25,485 nt of DNA, from positions 1 to 25,485 of the IMG/VR virus record IMGVR_UViG_3300025151_000268. The stretch is one strand, 5' to 3'. The translations under genes were made by a program, and so were the position numbers. This DNA comes from a virus. Within the stretch, counting starts at the first letter, position 1. The number at the start of each line of letters is the position of its first letter. The notes below the pieces were generated by a model. It did no database searches and had not been told where the DNA came from. It was given only the letters and a program-made list of their open reading frames with translations. This document shows, one piece after another, positions 9,201 to 17,441 of the stretch.

Positions 9201-9585
9201 AGACACATCAATAACCACCGGCTCTGCAATAGCGCCGACTGCTGGGCCGCCGGGACCGGGAGTCACAGAAACCGTTGAAAATGGCAAAGGTAATGGGAAA
9301 GGGTCAGGGGAAGGTTCGGGTGAAGGCTCTGGGAGTGGCTTAGGTGGCGCTGGGACAGCAGCCGTTGGGGCATCTGGGATGCTTACTGGCCAAGAATCCC
9401 GCCCGCTATCTAAAACAGACATTCGCATTCAAGCCGATCCGGTTCAGGCAGCTCGCATTCCTGTAGAAGATGCGGTTGCTCAACTCATGAAATACATCAA
9501 CCAGCCCCACATTGATAAGCCATCTGGCCAAGCGCTAAGCGGTCTATTCGATAAAATTTTTGAAGATCGAGAGAACATCGCATGA
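6247..9585 (+). CDS. Large virion-associated protein with DUF4214-like start and an EF-hand-type loop
   Basis: A 1112-aa protein with a TAATG overlap to the holin. Residues 1-75 resemble DUF4214 (YLGRDP and a second GRDPT turn). Residues 280-445 are Ala/Gly/Ser-rich and partly hydrophobic, as in ejected or membrane-interacting virion proteins. A canonical calcium loop DANSDGVLSASDL lies at residues 511-523. Residues 560-740 are Tyr/Gly-rich. The C-terminal third is Ser/Ala/Gly low complexity with two RLSFDDF copies, a five-residue Gly repeat (937-980) and a GKGSGEGSG stretch. A conserved end (last 60 residues) follows. The size and position before the adaptor and nozzle suggest a structural or ejected protein; the exact role is unknown. 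Confidence 0.7.
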   Translation: MATAAQISTLYNKYLGRDPLQSGIDAWLATGQSIEQIEQGIANSPEAAVFQAFNETVGRDPTMEERDFYVNVNPAPIEVVEEVLSGTQEAQEFQIQQQLDETDMLADTTADDTTADDVADDTPATDPFPTADTGRFGGMIDASATFADANQYLGVNEAQWSAFVNEVNDIKAQMNAFEGNEARVMQQRSTPDALLDRRIAVLLNQNPGMTPDEARAEAEASPEYQDMVATNQQYEALNSRLNELYASVGLDSQGSITGSDMGVEGGIVRFDLQDGGVTFEALGNSVAKGLIIGAAAAIFTGPLATALGPASAGGAGIFSSTAAAKAASSAIISSASQLAATGELDIGQALVSAAISYGGTQLGDAIKSSGAIGDIVSQVESTANSAVDFLSQGNSIAEAAIKAGGMSMLSQLVTTGEVSLEQAGIAALIAGGAEGINELAVASGRDADEFMADLAEQEEFQQAAIDADIKDPFLNPNYQTVGDGSVVLNTVTNEVFSVSTNQSLGQFDSLDANSDGVLSASDLQETGVTAQRVTPNLFDYKMGDTVYVDASGSPVNPDTVKFGPNGFVDSDGNLLSTKPYNEVFGGDRGGLVWNSEGGTEGTINYENGELAYTKVEGQWQDAQGNIVDDPQLADELTLIAAKAIDTPLESVTYYDQDGNPIDYNYAPYKLRDSYESGQYSGTIFGKDGSRYQWDDATGLYKYSPTTADAGYTQEVWYDPTTGTEYVKVEDKLTINKVDLNNVVEPEKPVTVETTDVGGDSASSQQAVTDLTESLSNASSSEAASQAVTSAAASGLSATQIATAVNSALSGGTISSETASAASSALEGITSKGDVSDAGVLSASGDLATDTGSDGATVTAVTQPSGLLTGSNITTGAGVSGSAGGDARLSFDDFTGSSGDGRLSFDDFNVSTGGVAGDGLKANGVTVANVGAGNITGGSGLDGSGVAGSGVDGSGLDGSGLDGSGLDGAGVDGSGVNGDAKLTTTIDTSITTGSAIAPTAGPPGPGVTETVENGKGNGKGSGEGSGEGSGSGLGGAGTAAVGASGMLTGQESRPLSKTDIRIQADPVQAARIPVEDAVAQLMKYINQPHIDKPSGQALSGLFDKIFEDRENIA
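9055..9180 (+). repeat. 15-nt tandem repeats encoding G-[LV]-D-G-S
   Basis: About eight units of five residues (GLDGS, GVAGS, GVDGS, GLDGS and so on), with near-identical copies such as GGTCTAGACGGGTCC and GGCCTAGATGGGTCC. They sit inside the glycine-rich tail of the 1112-aa protein and are likely to vary in copy number through slippage. Confidence 0.85.
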
Positions 9586-10229
9586 CATATTTGAACTTGG
9601 TAAATAATGTATTACGGCGTCTTAGAGAGGACGAGGTAAGCAACGTATCTGAAAGCACATATAGCGCCATGGTTGGCGACTATGTAAATGATGCAAAGGA
9701 TTTGGTTGAGACTGCGTGGGACTGGTCAGGTCTGCGTACTACGCTAACAATCACGACCGCAGCAGATGATTACACCTATTCACTCACTGGTAGCCGTAAT
9801 GAAGGCAAGGTGTTTAGGGTTATCAACGACACCTCTAATGCCGAAATGGAATATCAAACGCAGGCATGGTTTGACAATGAGTTCTTTGTCAATACGCCTG
9901 TATCTGGGTCGCCTAGATACTTTACGTACAACGGCCTAGATGCCAGTGGCGATACGCAGATTGACGTATACCCTAAGCCTGACGGCGTGTATTCGCTGAA
10001 GGTCAAGATGGTAAACAGGAACACAGAGCTAAGCGCAAACGCTGACACTCTTGTTATTCCTAGTAGCCCCGTTATCCACATGGCGATAGCCCTGCTTTCG
10101 CGTGAAAGAGGCGAGACGGGTGGTACGTCTACAGCAGAGTATTTTGCGATAGCTGATAAGCATTTGTCTGATGCGATTGCGTTAGATGCCCAGAAGCACC
10201 CAGAAGAGACAATCTTCTACACACCGTAG
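9582..10229 (+). CDS. Head-tail adaptor protein (SU10 adaptor / gp4-like)
   Basis: A 215-aa protein with an ATGA overlap to the previous gene. It begins TYLNLVNNVLRRLREDEV, continues with a YVNDAKDLVETAWDWSGLR helix, then a beta-rich middle with YTYSLTG and a YPKPDGVYSLKVKMVNR strand, and ends in helices bearing RERGETGGT and a YFAIADKHL segment. This order is typical of the short-tailed-phage adaptor placed between portal and nozzle. The tail nozzle gene follows at 8 nt, which supports the call. The length is normal for the family. Confidence 0.75.
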   Translation: MTYLNLVNNVLRRLREDEVSNVSESTYSAMVGDYVNDAKDLVETAWDWSGLRTTLTITTAADDYTYSLTGSRNEGKVFRVINDTSNAEMEYQTQAWFDNEFFVNTPVSGSPRYFTYNGLDASGDTQIDVYPKPDGVYSLKVKMVNRNTELSANADTLVIPSSPVIHMAIALLSRERGETGGTSTAEYFAIADKHLSDAIALDAQKHPEETIFYTP

Positions 10230-10237
10230 GATAGGTT

Positions 10238-11758
10238 ATGGCACAGCCGCTAAGAAGTATTGATCTGGTAGCCCCCGCCTTCCGTGGGATTAACACGGAG
10301 GATTCGCCTATTGCGCAGGATACATCCTTCGCAGAAGTCGCAGATAACGCGATTATTGATCGACAGGGTCGATTGGCGTCTCGTCAGGGCAACAGCGTTA
10401 TTACGACCAACAAGACCGTGCTGGGTACTGACTACATTCACAATATCCACGAGTTTTACGATAGTGCTGGCAACGAAGTTATCTTCAGCACTGGCAATAA
10501 TAAGATTATGACCGGCACTACTACGCTGGTAGATGCTACGCCCGGCTCATACACGATTACGGCTAATGATTGGAAGATCGTCAACTTTAACGATCATGCG
10601 TACTTCTTTCAGCGTGGCTACGAGCCTCTGGTGTATAGCAATAGTCTGGGTGCAGTGACCAAGATGACCGCTGTATCTGGGTCTTCTGTTGCGGCGGCTC
10701 AGTACTGCCATGAAGTTATTGCTGGGTTTGGCCGATTGTGGGTGGTTGGTACAGCTACTAACGACACCACTATTTACTGGTCTGATTTGTTAGACGGTGA
10801 TGACTTTAGTGGCGGGTCTAGCGGTTCTATTGACGTATCTAAGGCGTGGCCCGATGGTGCTGACAAGGTGGTGGCACTGGCGGCACACAATGGCCTACTG
10901 GTTATCTTTGGCGAACACAGCATTTTGGTGTATCAAAACGCAGACACCCCTGCGTCCATGTCTATTGCAGACACAATTAGCGGTGTAGGCTGTATCGACC
11001 GTAAGACGGTGCAAAGCATTGGCACTGACCTATTGTTTTTGAGCGATGACGGCCTACGTAGCCTTGGTCGGGTGATTCAAGAGAAGTCTTTGCCGGTATC
11101 TGACCTCAGCCGTAACGTAAAACAAGACTTGATTGCAAAGCTGGCTGCCAAAACCAGCCCCGCTACCAGCGTATACAGCCCTGAAAACTACTTCTATTTA
11201 CTAGGCTTGCCCGATAGCAACCTTATTTACTGCTTTGATCTGAGGGGTCAGCTAGAAAACGGCTCGTTCCGTGTAACCAAGTGGCCTAGTGTTAATTTCA
11301 AGAGCTTTGCTAGAGACCGCAATGGTGACATCTATATTGGCACGGTTGATGGCATTGGCACTTACGACGGCTTTGATGACAACAACTCATCATATATCTT
11401 CCGGTATACCAGCCCCGGCCTGACATTTGGCGATCCGTCAAAGATTAAGATCCTCAAGAAGATACGGCCTACGATTGTGGGTGGTAATAATGCAGATATT
11501 ATCCTGAGTTGGACGTATGACTTCTCAGTTCAGGCCAACACCTCAAGGTTTAGGGTTGGCTCATCAACGCCGGGGTTTTATGGCGTGTCAGAATATACGG
11601 CTGTTGAGTATTCTCTTGGCGATCTAATCAGCCGCAAGTCTTTAAATTGTACGGGTAATGGCACTGTGGTTACGGTAGGTTTGCAAACAGAAGTAAACGG
11701 TAGCTCTATATCCCTACAGGAAATGAACGTATTAGCATTAATAGGTAAGACGTTATGA
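10238..11758 (+). CDS. Tail nozzle / phage stabilisation protein
   Basis: A 506-aa, beta-rich protein with AGGATAGG before its ATG. The N-terminus (GINTEDSPIAQDTSFAEVADN, here described in part) followed by IIDRQGRLASRQG is a hallmark of phage nozzle or stabilisation proteins. These bind the adaptor ring and continue the tail tube. Further blade-like motifs include HEFYDSAGNEVIFSTGN, a WVVGTATNDTTIYWSDLLDG stretch and LVIFGEHSILVYQ. The length fits P22 gp10 and SU10-type nozzles. The next gene starts within its stop codon (ATGA). Confidence 0.75.
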   Translation: MAQPLRSIDLVAPAFRGINTEDSPIAQDTSFAEVADNAIIDRQGRLASRQGNSVITTNKTVLGTDYIHNIHEFYDSAGNEVIFSTGNNKIMTGTTTLVDATPGSYTITANDWKIVNFNDHAYFFQRGYEPLVYSNSLGAVTKMTAVSGSSVAAAQYCHEVIAGFGRLWVVGTATNDTTIYWSDLLDGDDFSGGSSGSIDVSKAWPDGADKVVALAAHNGLLVIFGEHSILVYQNADTPASMSIADTISGVGCIDRKTVQSIGTDLLFLSDDGLRSLGRVIQEKSLPVSDLSRNVKQDLIAKLAAKTSPATSVYSPENYFYLLGLPDSNLIYCFDLRGQLENGSFRVTKWPSVNFKSFARDRNGDIYIGTVDGIGTYDGFDDNNSSYIFRYTSPGLTFGDPSKIKILKKIRPTIVGGNNADIILSWTYDFSVQANTSRFRVGSSTPGFYGVSEYTAVEYSLGDLISRKSLNCTGNGTVVTVGLQTEVNGSSISLQEMNVLALIGKTL

Positions 11759-13116
11759 CAACCCCCAACGTGTACAGCACGACGGTCGGCCAGCAAGATC
11801 CAACGCAGAATTATCAAGTCATAGACGAACTGCAAGGATTGATAAATCCCAGCCAAGCCTATAACCCTTCGGGGACTTATGCTGGCGCCACGGCAAGTGG
11901 CGGCTATGACTATTCAGGCATTTCATCTGGCTCTGTAGACCAAATGATTAATAACATTGCCGGATCCGGCATTCTTAGCGGTTTGTTTGGCGGCATAGCA
12001 GAGAACATCGTGCCAATAGCATCCGGAATAGGCGGGGCGGCAAGCCTGATGGGTGCGTACAACCGGCTTGGGTCGATTGGTGAGCGTGCCAACATCGGTG
12101 CAGGGCTTATCGGCGAAGAAGCCTTTGCGCGGTCGCAGTTCAAGCCATTTACCGTTACTACGGGGACAGGCTCTAGTGTTGGCGTAGGTGTCCCAGCACC
12201 CGGAGCTTTCCCTGAAATGGGCCGAGAAGCCCGTATCCAGCAGCTTATGGACACTCAAGGGATTACCCGTGAGCAGGCCATAGCGAACCAACAAGCCTCA
12301 CAAATGCGTGGGTTTGACATAAACAACGACGGCGTAGTCACCAATCAAGAGTTTGCGGCTGCTAGAAATGCTGGGTTAACCGGCACAGGCGCAGTTGGTG
12401 GGGCTGGTGGTGGCGCATTTACTGGCGCAGGGCCAATGATTGGGCCAAATATCCAGACAACGTACAGCCCTTTAGAGCAGGCTATATCTCAAGGGGCCTT
12501 TACAGGCGCGCAAACCTTGCTGGGTGGCGTGGCAGGCGATCAAGCGGCTCGAGAGCAAGAGATATTCGACCGTATCAGAGCTACTCAGCTTGGTGAAGAA
12601 GAGCGTCAGCGTCTAGCCCTTGAAGAAAGGCTTGCTAGTCAAGGTCGATTGGGTGTCCAGACGGCCATGTTTGGTGGTACACCAGAGCAACTAGCACTAG
12701 CTAAGGCTCAGGAAGAAGCTCAGGCTAGGGCATCACTGGCAGCTATACAGCAAGCTCAAGCAGAACAGGCACAACAAGCACGACTTGGCACTCAGCTATT
12801 GGGTGCGGCGTATCTGCCAGAAGCTCAGGCTCAGAATGCCCTACAACGTGGCCTTTTGGCCTCTCAGATAGCACAGCGTGGTCAGCTATATGGGACTGGA
12901 CTATTCGGTGAAGCCTCTATAGCGGGCCTAGATGCCCTTCTGGCGTCAGGTATCGGTCAGGCTGAGCTGATGGGAACAACCGGGACAGGATTGCTGTCAG
13001 GGGCTATAGGTGGCGCTGGTGGCGGCCAAGGCGGCCTAACTGAAATTCTTGGAGGTCTTGCCTCTGAGTATGGCCCGCAGGCGGTCGATTACATTGCAGG
13101 TTTGTTTAGGAGATAA
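11755..13116 (+). CDS. Probable internal virion / ejection protein with EF-hand loop
   Basis: A 453-aa protein with an ATGA overlap to the nozzle gene. The N-terminal third is Gly/Ser/Ile-rich with a small hydrophobic region (residues 80-105). A canonical calcium-binding loop DINNDGVVTNQEF lies at residues 188-200. A Gly-rich turn follows, then a long helical region (residues 245-380) full of Ala, Gln, Glu and Leu (EEERQRLALEERLA and AQAEQAQQARLG types), as in phage ejection proteins. The end is Gly-rich with a YIAGLFRR tail. I recognise no precise family. The position after the nozzle, ahead of two more helical proteins, supports a DNA-ejection role. Confidence 0.65.
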   Translation: MTTPNVYSTTVGQQDPTQNYQVIDELQGLINPSQAYNPSGTYAGATASGGYDYSGISSGSVDQMINNIAGSGILSGLFGGIAENIVPIASGIGGAASLMGAYNRLGSIGERANIGAGLIGEEAFARSQFKPFTVTTGTGSSVGVGVPAPGAFPEMGREARIQQLMDTQGITREQAIANQQASQMRGFDINNDGVVTNQEFAAARNAGLTGTGAVGGAGGGAFTGAGPMIGPNIQTTYSPLEQAISQGAFTGAQTLLGGVAGDQAAREQEIFDRIRATQLGEEERQRLALEERLASQGRLGVQTAMFGGTPEQLALAKAQEEAQARASLAAIQQAQAEQAQQARLGTQLLGAAYLPEAQAQNALQRGLLASQIAQRGQLYGTGLFGEASIAGLDALLASGIGQAELMGTTGTGLLSGAIGGAGGGQGGLTEILGGLASEYGPQAVDYIAGLFRR

Positions 13117-13119
13117 GTT

Positions 13120-14391
13120 ATGGCTTTAACACTTAAATCGGCGTCGCTTTTAGCAAGGCCGGGATTTACCGAACAGGCCGGACAGGTTGCCAAAGAGTTT
13201 GCCTCAGCACCCGCGATAGGAAGGCGGCGAGGCATGTTGACTGATCTGCTTGGCCCTGCATTAGACCCAATGGCTACATCAGAACAATTGCGGCAGTCTG
13301 CGATTGGCGCGCTGGGCATGGGCGAGCAGGACTTAGCTTTACAGCTTGGGCAAATGGCGGCGGCAAAAGCGCCGGTGGACTTGGCAGGCTACTACGCTAG
13401 AAACCCTAACGAAAGAGCCGATCTATCTAAGAGTTTTACCCCAGAAAGCATAAGGAACTATCTTTCTTCTGGCGGGCGACAGCCTTTGATCCCGCTGCCA
13501 AAAACCGGTGACACCACAAACATCAATCTGGATATGGCGGAGGCTAGAGAGACAAAACTGCAAGAAGAACTAGGAACTCAAGAGGCAAAGGCCATTGGCG
13601 CTACGATAGAAGCGGGGCGAGAGGCAACCCAAGTTCTTCCTAAGTACGCCCAAGCTCGCGCAATCATGGAGCAGAGTGGCGATGATATAACAGGATTTGG
13701 TGCTGGAGCTTTATTAGATGCGCGAAAGTTAGTGCAGGCAACGTACAATGCGTTTGGCGTAAGCCCGAATGACTCCGTTAGAAGCGCGTTAGATAGGAAT
13801 GTTGCTGATGCCGAGCTAATAACCGCATTTCAACAAGATTTTGTTACCGGCAGGCTTGCCGCAACAAAAGGCGCCATATCAGATGCTGAATTTAAAGCGT
13901 TTTTGGCTTCAGTGCCGAATCTTATGACATCAAAAAAAGGCTACATAAGTATGTTGAACTTCTTGGAAAAAGCCGCTGTTCGAGCAGAAATAAAGGGGGA
14001 TTATTTCCGAATGGGCATTCCCTCTGAGGCCAATGCCAATGACTTTAAGCAAGCCGATAAGATGTGGACTGTTTTTAGCTCTCAATTCCCCGCTGGAAAT
14101 GAAAACACTGCGGGCATACCAAAGGATGAGCTTCGCCAGATGTGGAATCAGTTTAGAATTAAGAATACGAATGAAAAAGGCTTGCCAAAGCAACAAATAA
14201 CAGCGTTAGACCCTAAGCAAGTCAATTTTTTTGCGACAAATGAGGATGGTGAGCTTGCCCCAGTAACGCTTGCAGACCTTCAAGAAGAGGCAATAGCAAG
14301 ACAAGAGCCGCTAGGGATGTTTTTGCAGAAGATGTATGCAAATCCCAATATAACTATACAGTTTGCCCCTCCAGTTCAGGCTACAAGGTAG
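13120..14391 (+). CDS. Probable internal virion / ejection protein
   Basis: A 423-aa, mostly helical protein with GGAGATAAG before its ATG and only 3 nt after the preceding stop. There is no signal peptide and no clear membrane segment. Charged helices dominate residues 60-300. They include TNINLDMAEARETKLQEEL and, in the second half, FVTGRLAATKGAISDAEFKAF, which recalls phage ejection and internal proteins. A hydrophilic C-terminus follows (residues 330-423). The function is inferred from its place as the second of three large proteins after the nozzle. A structural scaffold role is an alternative. Confidence 0.6.
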   Translation: MALTLKSASLLARPGFTEQAGQVAKEFASAPAIGRRRGMLTDLLGPALDPMATSEQLRQSAIGALGMGEQDLALQLGQMAAAKAPVDLAGYYARNPNERADLSKSFTPESIRNYLSSGGRQPLIPLPKTGDTTNINLDMAEARETKLQEELGTQEAKAIGATIEAGREATQVLPKYAQARAIMEQSGDDITGFGAGALLDARKLVQATYNAFGVSPNDSVRSALDRNVADAELITAFQQDFVTGRLAATKGAISDAEFKAFLASVPNLMTSKKGYISMLNFLEKAAVRAEIKGDYFRMGIPSEANANDFKQADKMWTVFSSQFPAGNENTAGIPKDELRQMWNQFRIKNTNEKGLPKQQITALDPKQVNFFATNEDGELAPVTLADLQEEAIARQEPLGMFLQKMYANPNITIQFAPPVQATR

Positions 14392-14398
14392 ACTAAAT

Positions 14399-16384
14399 AT
14401 GGCAGACCAAAAACACTTAGATTTTCTTTTTGACACTCTTGAGGCCAATGAGGTCGCGGAGAGCGATCAGCCGGTAAGTCAGCCAGACGTAGCTGTTCAG
14501 CCAATTGCGTCTCCCGATACTAAGAAAAGGGACGTAAAATATCTTTTTGATACGCTTGAGCGTAATGAGTCAAAAGAGCTTACTTCTGCTACGTTTGCTG
14601 ATGTGGCAAAGTCTGGTGGCTTACGAGCTATTGCTGGCCCGGCGCAGGCATTCTTGGCCCTTGTGGAGTCATCCGCAGAATCGGCTGGCAATCCATATCC
14701 TGAAAATCTATACACCGTTGAAGAATTTACTCAAATGATTCTTCAGATGGAAGGGAATAAAGATATGGGGGCTGGGCAACGGTTTGTCAGGGACACTCTC
14801 GCAAATGTCATTCCCATCGCGTTAGAAATTGGTCTTACCAGAGGCGCTACCATTCCGCAAACAATAAAGGTTACTGGGGGCGTTGGTCTTGGCTCTGGCT
14901 ACACGCAGTTTGTTGAAGACCCAACTCAAGCAAAAACAGGAAGCACCGCTAGGATGACCAATGCCGCTCTTTCGTCATTAATAGGGATGATCGCCAGCGG
15001 AGGCACTTCCCTATTCGGAAGAGGTATTGATTACCTGCGTGGGGCTAGGGGTACACGAGAATCTGCAAATGTTGACATCCGCCCAGATGTTGATACCCGG
15101 ATGGAGGGTGCAGCCACAATAGAGCAGGCGCGAGATGTCGGAATCACCCTGACACCGGGGCAGGCGACCTCTGACATTGCGCTGCAGACCCAAGAAATGT
15201 CAGCAGGCGGAAGGTTGAGCAGGCAGTTAGTCAGAGAAATTGGCGACACAGTACAATCCAACCAAAAAGCCGCAGATGCCTTAATTGATGACCTGTATTC
15301 TGTGCTTTTGCCAGAGGGCAAGGCAACGATCCACGCGAATGTTTCTGCGTTGTATGAAAAATCTGGCAAGCAGCTACTGAGGGGCGATTCTCTGGATGCT
15401 TTTAATGATCTCAGAGCATATAGCCCAAGAGGTACGGATAAGCTGTCTGTAATTGAAAAAACAATAGCAAATATAACTAACAACCCAGCGACAAATAGAG
15501 CGTATGCAGAGCTTCCAGAAAACTCTATTGGCAGAGCAAATTTAATAGTCCGTAACTTGCAGACTCAAATTAACGCGGCTAAAGAGGCTGGAACCGAAGA
15601 CTTTATTCCCCTAAAAAATCTAAGAGAAGATCTTTTAAAAATACTGGACGAGGCTTCTCCAGAGTACGCGTTAGCTCGCCAAACCAGTCAGAGGGAAAAA
15701 GTAGCCCAAGAGGTTATAGAGGCCTTAAGGGCTGATAAAGGTTCTGCTGTCGTCCCCTACGCAAATAGCGCCGAAAGGTTTGTTGGCGCGTTTGATAACG
15801 TAAAAGCAAAAGAAAAGCTCTTCGAGGGCATCAGCAACCTGCCAAACAAGGCCATGCAAGCTGAAGCTAGGGCAAAGTTTGAGCTTTTAATAAAGTTGCT
15901 ACCTAAAGTTGCTAGTCAGCAGAAGTTTTTAGAACAGCGACTAGCTCAGTCTGGAGAGAGAATATTGCAAGAACGCGCCTCACCTGAAATTGGCTTTCTT
16001 TTTAGCGCGTTAAACGCAATAAACACCAACAATGACACCAATTTTTTAAGGTTTATCTTAGACCCGTCAAAAACATCAGCGCGGCTTAGAGAGTTAAATC
16101 TTGAAAGAAACACGGCATCAGAAGAGTTTTTAAAGAAAGTAGGAATCGTTTTTGGCGAGATAATTGATGATTACGCAACAGAAAATGTAGCTGGTATGGA
16201 CTTTGCGGAAAATTTAGAGCTATCTGGTTTAGATCGGCAGGCAATGGGTCGATCTACCGATTCTGCAAAAGCAAAGGCTTACAGAAACCTGCTCCAATCT
16301 GGCCGACTAGATGAGTTTATGGCAAAAAATCCCGAGGCCTATAAGATACTGCGCGATGCTGGAAAGGCTCAAGCCATCGTTTAG
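14399..16384 (+). CDS. Probable large internal virion / ejection protein
   Basis: A 661-aa protein. I start it at the ATG 7 nt after the previous stop; an earlier start at 14363 overlaps the preceding gene. Residues 5-18 and 44-57 repeat the motif [YF]LFDTLExNE, a duplicated short linear motif. Residues 75-220 hold several hydrophobic or amphipathic stretches (GGLRAIAGPAQAFLALVES; ALSSLIGMIASGGTSLFG). Helical regions follow, beginning GITLTPGQATSD and QTQEMSAGGRLSRQL, which is a pattern I associate with phage ejection proteins. The C-terminus is charged. Its stop codon directly abuts the stop of the opposite-strand gene. Confidence 0.65.
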   Translation: MADQKHLDFLFDTLEANEVAESDQPVSQPDVAVQPIASPDTKKRDVKYLFDTLERNESKELTSATFADVAKSGGLRAIAGPAQAFLALVESSAESAGNPYPENLYTVEEFTQMILQMEGNKDMGAGQRFVRDTLANVIPIALEIGLTRGATIPQTIKVTGGVGLGSGYTQFVEDPTQAKTGSTARMTNAALSSLIGMIASGGTSLFGRGIDYLRGARGTRESANVDIRPDVDTRMEGAATIEQARDVGITLTPGQATSDIALQTQEMSAGGRLSRQLVREIGDTVQSNQKAADALIDDLYSVLLPEGKATIHANVSALYEKSGKQLLRGDSLDAFNDLRAYSPRGTDKLSVIEKTIANITNNPATNRAYAELPENSIGRANLIVRNLQTQINAAKEAGTEDFIPLKNLREDLLKILDEASPEYALARQTSQREKVAQEVIEALRADKGSAVVPYANSAERFVGAFDNVKAKEKLFEGISNLPNKAMQAEARAKFELLIKLLPKVASQQKFLEQRLAQSGERILQERASPEIGFLFSALNAINTNNDTNFLRFILDPSKTSARLRELNLERNTASEEFLKKVGIVFGEIIDDYATENVAGMDFAENLELSGLDRQAMGRSTDSAKAKAYRNLLQSGRLDEFMAKNPEAYKILRDAGKAQAIV

Positions 16385-16398
16385 CTAATTCCAGCTAA
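16381..16398. terminator. Weak hairpin across the two convergent stop codons
   Basis: TTAGCT (16381-16386) pairs perfectly with AGCTAA (16393-16398) around an AATTCC loop and covers both facing stop codons. There is no T-run on either side, so termination activity is doubtful. Confidence 0.25.
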
Positions 16399-16768
16399 CA
16401 ATCTCATAGCTAGGATCAGCCTCAGCCTTCCTAAACTCTGCCCTGTAATGATCACTAATTTCTTTACGCAGTAATTTATTAGTCTTCAGCAGGGCATTGG
16501 CCTTTTCTCTCAGAATGTCCATGTGGCCCTCGCCATACAGCTTTGTCAGCCAGTCAGTAAAGGCTACGGGGTTCGACGTAAACCACTGGTGGTGGTATCT
16601 GCATAACGTCACCGCGTTATCCATAGACCAGCGTACAGACTTCCTAGCTCGACCGTATATATGCGCGCAGTCCGTCCCTTCCTTAGAGCAATACTGGCAA
16701 AGATGGCGGTCTCTATGCCTGACACACTTGCTAAACCAGTCATCACAGGCTTCTCTTTTCACTGCCAT
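16385..16768 (-). CDS. HNH-type protein resembling NinG/Rap recombination endonuclease
   Basis: A 127-aa protein with AAGGA before its ATG. Cys/His pattern: C24-x2-C27 (CQYC), H36 in CAHIY, then C56-x2-H59-H60 (CRYHHQWF). This is a zinc-supported HNH / beta-beta-alpha-metal fold. The stretch VRHRDRHLCQYC followed by NAVTLCRYHHQWFTSNP parallels lambda NinG (Rap), a structure-specific nuclease acting on recombination intermediates. It also shares a WLxKLYGEG segment in the position of the NinG C-terminal helix. A NinB-like gene in the same operon supports the call. A generic HNH homing-type nuclease is the alternative. It is the last gene of the leftward operon. Confidence 0.65.
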   Translation of the reverse strand: MAVKREACDDWFSKCVRHRDRHLCQYCSKEGTDCAHIYGRARKSVRWSMDNAVTLCRYHHQWFTSNPVAFTDWLTKLYGEGHMDILREKANALLKTNKLLRKEISDHYRAEFRKAEADPSYEIVSWN

Positions 16769-16813
16769 TACATTGATTCCTTAGCAGACCAGCATTTTAC
16801 GTTTAACTTCATA

Positions 16814-17431
16814 TTAAATTAGCCTCGGTTGGGTCGGGATCTTCTTAAATGTATTTGCTGTATTTTGTTTTTTCCCTTTCGGGAAGCATGGCAACGGCGT
16901 CCATCGTAATTTATGGCGCAAGTGCTTCTTTTCTTTTTTCGAGCCATGAAAAAAAACGTAACGATGCTTTGAGCTACGGAAAACTCTGTTTGCCGATATA
17001 CCAGCGTGATGTCTTGGGTGCTTGCCGTCTTCAGCTGCCATGTCTGTCCTTTCTTTGCTTGTGCCACAAAAGAAAAAATTACACGCTTGGTAAACTATTC
17101 CGCTATGACCTTGCGCGGTGTCAGCGTAAGACACAATGACTCGCGGTTTTGGCAACTTTTTTATCGCATTAGCCACCAAAAATGAGGCTTGGTTTGGTTT
17201 GTTGTCCTTCAAAACCAGCCTATTTAGCTCTAAAACCAAATCTTTGTTCTCCGGCCCGCACACCCCAGTGCAAACAAATGGCGATGCCGGGGAGCCAAAC
17301 GTAACGACCCCAAGTAAGTCAAGGCCGTCGAATAAACCAAACGCAAAACTAATAGAAGGCACTCTTGAGGCGTAATGAGTGTTTACTATGAGCGGCGTGG
17401 CCTCGTCATAACTAATTGATTTCACATTCAT
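16814..17431 (-). CDS. mom: Mom family DNA adenine methylcarbamoyl-type modification protein
   Basis: A 205-aa homologue of phage Mu Mom, a GNAT-fold enzyme that modifies adenines in phage DNA so that many restriction enzymes fail. Hallmarks: SISYDEATPLI at the start, SISFAFGLFDG, GVVTFGSPAS, LELNRLVLKDNKPNQASFLV, the catalytic-region block VSYADTAQGHSGIVYQACNF (residues 100-119), and SKHRYVFFHGSKKEKK with a following FPKGK near the end. The ATG lies 10 nt after the stop of a 54-aa gene. A GTG at 17449 overlapping that gene is the alternative start. Mu mom is also translationally coupled to a small upstream gene (com), but the upstream gene here lacks the Com zinc finger. The family call is firm; the actual base made is inferred. 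Confidence 0.9.
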   Translation of the reverse strand: MNVKSISYDEATPLIVNTHYASRVPSISFAFGLFDGLDLLGVVTFGSPASPFVCTGVCGPENKDLVLELNRLVLKDNKPNQASFLVANAIKKLPKPRVIVSYADTAQGHSGIVYQACNFFFCGTSKERTDMAAEDGKHPRHHAGISANRVFRSSKHRYVFFHGSKKEKKHLRHKLRWTPLPCFPKGKKQNTANTFKKIPTQPRLI

Positions 17432-17441
17432 ACGCGATCGT

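Noticed and set aside
8829-9428. A 199-codon - strand frame rich in Pro and Ser
   Set aside because: It is the mirror of the Gly-rich repeat region of the 1112-aa protein; its PSRPDPS repeats come from those repeats.
16819-17067. An 82-codon - strand frame overlapping the mom gene
   Set aside because: Lys/Arg-rich product typical of an out-of-frame reading, no ribosome site, and the Mom frame shows conserved family motifs across the same bases.
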